Positions 15,475 to 15,564 of a DNA stretch of 15,564 nt are shown here, piece by piece. Positions within the stretch are counted from its first letter, which is position 1. The number at the start of each line of letters is the position of its first letter. Both the position numbers and the translations under genes were made by a program. The DNA is from an uncultured Eggerthellaceae bacterium (GTDB lineage: Bacteria; Actinomycetota; Coriobacteriia; Coriobacteriales; Eggerthellaceae). Below the pieces are notes generated by a model, which was not told the DNA's origin, ran no database searches, and saw nothing but the letters and a program-made list of their open reading frames with translations. The stretch is from contig CAUEBO010000059.1 in the NCBI GenBank assembly GCA_958454405.1, positions 1 to 15,564 of the forward strand, in the 5' to 3' direction.

Positions 15475-15564
15475 CCGGCCTCCTGCACCTCCCTGCCCGG
15501 TTCCCGTCGGAAGCGCGGGCGGAGCGCCCCGGACGGGCACCCGGCGCGGCGCCCACGCCCCCCG

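Overview
The window is GC-rich, densely coded bacterial chromosome. The best guess for its source is an anaerobic gut actinobacterium of the Eggerthellaceae (Eggerthella-like). The main reasons are a membrane-anchored LuxR-type regulator (about 12 transmembrane segments plus a C-terminal helix-turn-helix) next to a Tat-exported, heme-free flavoprotein reductase, together with the high GC content and the protein styles. This assignment is inference from gene content; no 16S or marker comparison was possible.

Layout. 1-830: a strong inverted repeat, then a small HEAT-repeat-like protein with its own terminator. 889-4770: a two-gene operon for NAD-type isocitrate dehydrogenase and aconitase A, which together turn citrate into 2-oxoglutarate, closed by a clear terminator. 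4775-6795: a conserved three-helix membrane protein of unknown function, as its own transcription unit. 6825-8110: rplJ-rplL (ribosomal stalk proteins L10 and L7/L12) behind a TTGACA promoter and an L10-type leader. In the leader, a perfect 9-nt antiterminator and terminator compete for the same strand. The usual neighbours rplK-rplA and rpoB-rpoC are absent on both sides.

8111-8580 has no credible gene but is packed with inverted repeats. One is a 164-bp MITE/REP-like element with 17-bp terminal inverted repeats, a 26-bp perfect internal inverted repeat, and four copies of one 9-mer in alternating orientation. 8637-9539 encodes a DUF4013-type membrane protein. It converges on a minus-strand DUF1848 protein with a C-terminal radical-SAM-type CX3CX2C motif (9621-10559); a shared hairpin lies between them. 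The DUF1848 promoter overlaps a 20-bp dyad.

10849-14299 (minus strand) is a catabolic or respiratory module: the LuxR-type membrane regulator, then a Tat lipoprotein-like FAD reductase ending in two hairpins. This is likely an extracytoplasmic reductase for an unknown organic electron acceptor, controlled by its neighbour. Finally cysK (14542-15474, plus strand) diverges from the regulator. Its TTGACA promoter has a 25-bp imperfect palindrome between the -35 and -10, suggesting a sulfur or cysteine-responsive repressor.

Most genes are ordinary. The parts that reward a second look are the nested palindromic element, the regulator-reductase pair, the detached rplJL operon with its attenuator, and the two operator-like dyads.
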